64,000 nt of DNA from Hyaloraphidium curvatum (lineage: Eukaryota; Monoblepharomycota; Hyaloraphidiomycetes; Hyaloraphidiales; Hyaloraphidiaceae): the NCBI GenBank assembly GCA_025558095.1, contig JAIVFI010000039.1, forward strand, positions 372,001 to 436,000, written 5' to 3'. The notes below the pieces were generated by a model that had not been told where the DNA came from, did not search any database, and saw only the letters and a program-made list of their open reading frames with translations. The position numbers were made by a program, and so were the translations under genes. The number at the start of each line of letters is the position of its first letter. Positions within the stretch are counted from its first letter, which is position 1. Positions 63,887 through 64,000 of this stretch are shown here, one piece after another.

Positions 63887-64000
63887 TGGCAGCGCCAGCA
63901 ACTCCCACGGCTCCCTCGCCCTTTCCCGGCGTCGTCACCAACGTCTACGGGAACTGGTTCGACCGCAGCGCCCGCGTCCCGCGCAACGCGCCGCCCGCCG
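63887..64000 (+). CDS. 5' end of an unidentified gene (partial)
   Basis: From the ATG at 63887 the frame stays open to the window edge (38 residues): a Pro/Ala start, then GVVTNVYGNWFDRSARVPRN. Too little is present to assign a family. A CT-rich leader precedes it. Confidence 0.4.

Noticed and set aside
1-64000. Prokaryotic features: operons, Shine-Dalgarno sites, CRISPR arrays, tRNA or rRNA genes
   Set aside because: Genes are spliced, regularly spaced and eukaryotic; no direct-repeat/spacer arrays or RNA-gene cores were seen.

Overview
The window is nuclear DNA of a GC-rich, intron-dense, early-diverging fungus. A C-terminal Zn(II)2Cys6 cluster, a fungal-type ABCG transporter tail, a SOUL protein, PPR, MYND and F-box proteins, and dozens of GT-AG introns of about 45-105 nt all point there. 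A chytrid-grade or monoblepharid fungus such as Hyaloraphidium would fit, but the species is a guess. Nothing is bacterial in layout: there are no operons, tRNA, rRNA or CRISPR arrays. Exon-intron structures below were built by hand. For most multi-exon genes the spliced exons sum to an exact multiple of three, so those models are strong. Acceptors are mostly CAG, with recurrent AAG or GAG.

0-16.7 kb is metabolic: ABCG transporter end, saccharopine-dehydrogenase-like oxidoreductase, Baeyer-Villiger-type monooxygenase, bicupin, SDR, a small secreted protein, an SDR-like protein with a glycine-rich tandem-repeat tail, a Pro-rich Zn2Cys6 factor, a thioesterase-like protein and a gamma-glutamylcyclotransferase-like protein with a C-terminal membrane segment. 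17.3-28.3 kb holds a local expansion of a multi-pass membrane family I cannot name. It has three full-length members (19.5, 21.6 and 26.7 kb), one truncated copy and one pseudogene, with a reverse-transcriptase fragment between the two damaged copies. A long low-complexity, probably nuclear protein (23.7-26.6 kb) sits inside the cluster.

28.8-46.3 kb carries an F-box protein, a second Baeyer-Villiger-type monooxygenase (with a GC-AG intron and a 12-nt exon), a mucin-like single-pass surface protein, a double NTF2/SnoaL-like protein with a duplicated C-terminus, a SOUL haem-binding-like protein, and a 999-aa surface protein. That last protein has duplicated Cys-rich ectodomains, poly-Thr linkers encoded by phase-2 micro-exons, one TM helix and a cytoplasmic SH3 domain. 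46.5-64 kb carries a MYND protein, a mitochondrial PPR protein, an intronless Cys-type sulfatase flanked by diverged direct repeats, sulfite oxidase, a decayed TPR-like gene, a PhyH dioxygenase and a GH51 arabinofuranosidase.

Three genes (38.1, 46.5 and 59.7 kb) form another unnamed family. They share a K-F-x-x-L-N-P block, a basic S-R-R-A-(K/R) segment and one intron at the same place and phase, and look like lineage-specific regulators. The most novel material is this family, the multi-pass membrane cluster, and the pair of surface proteins with related ectodomains.
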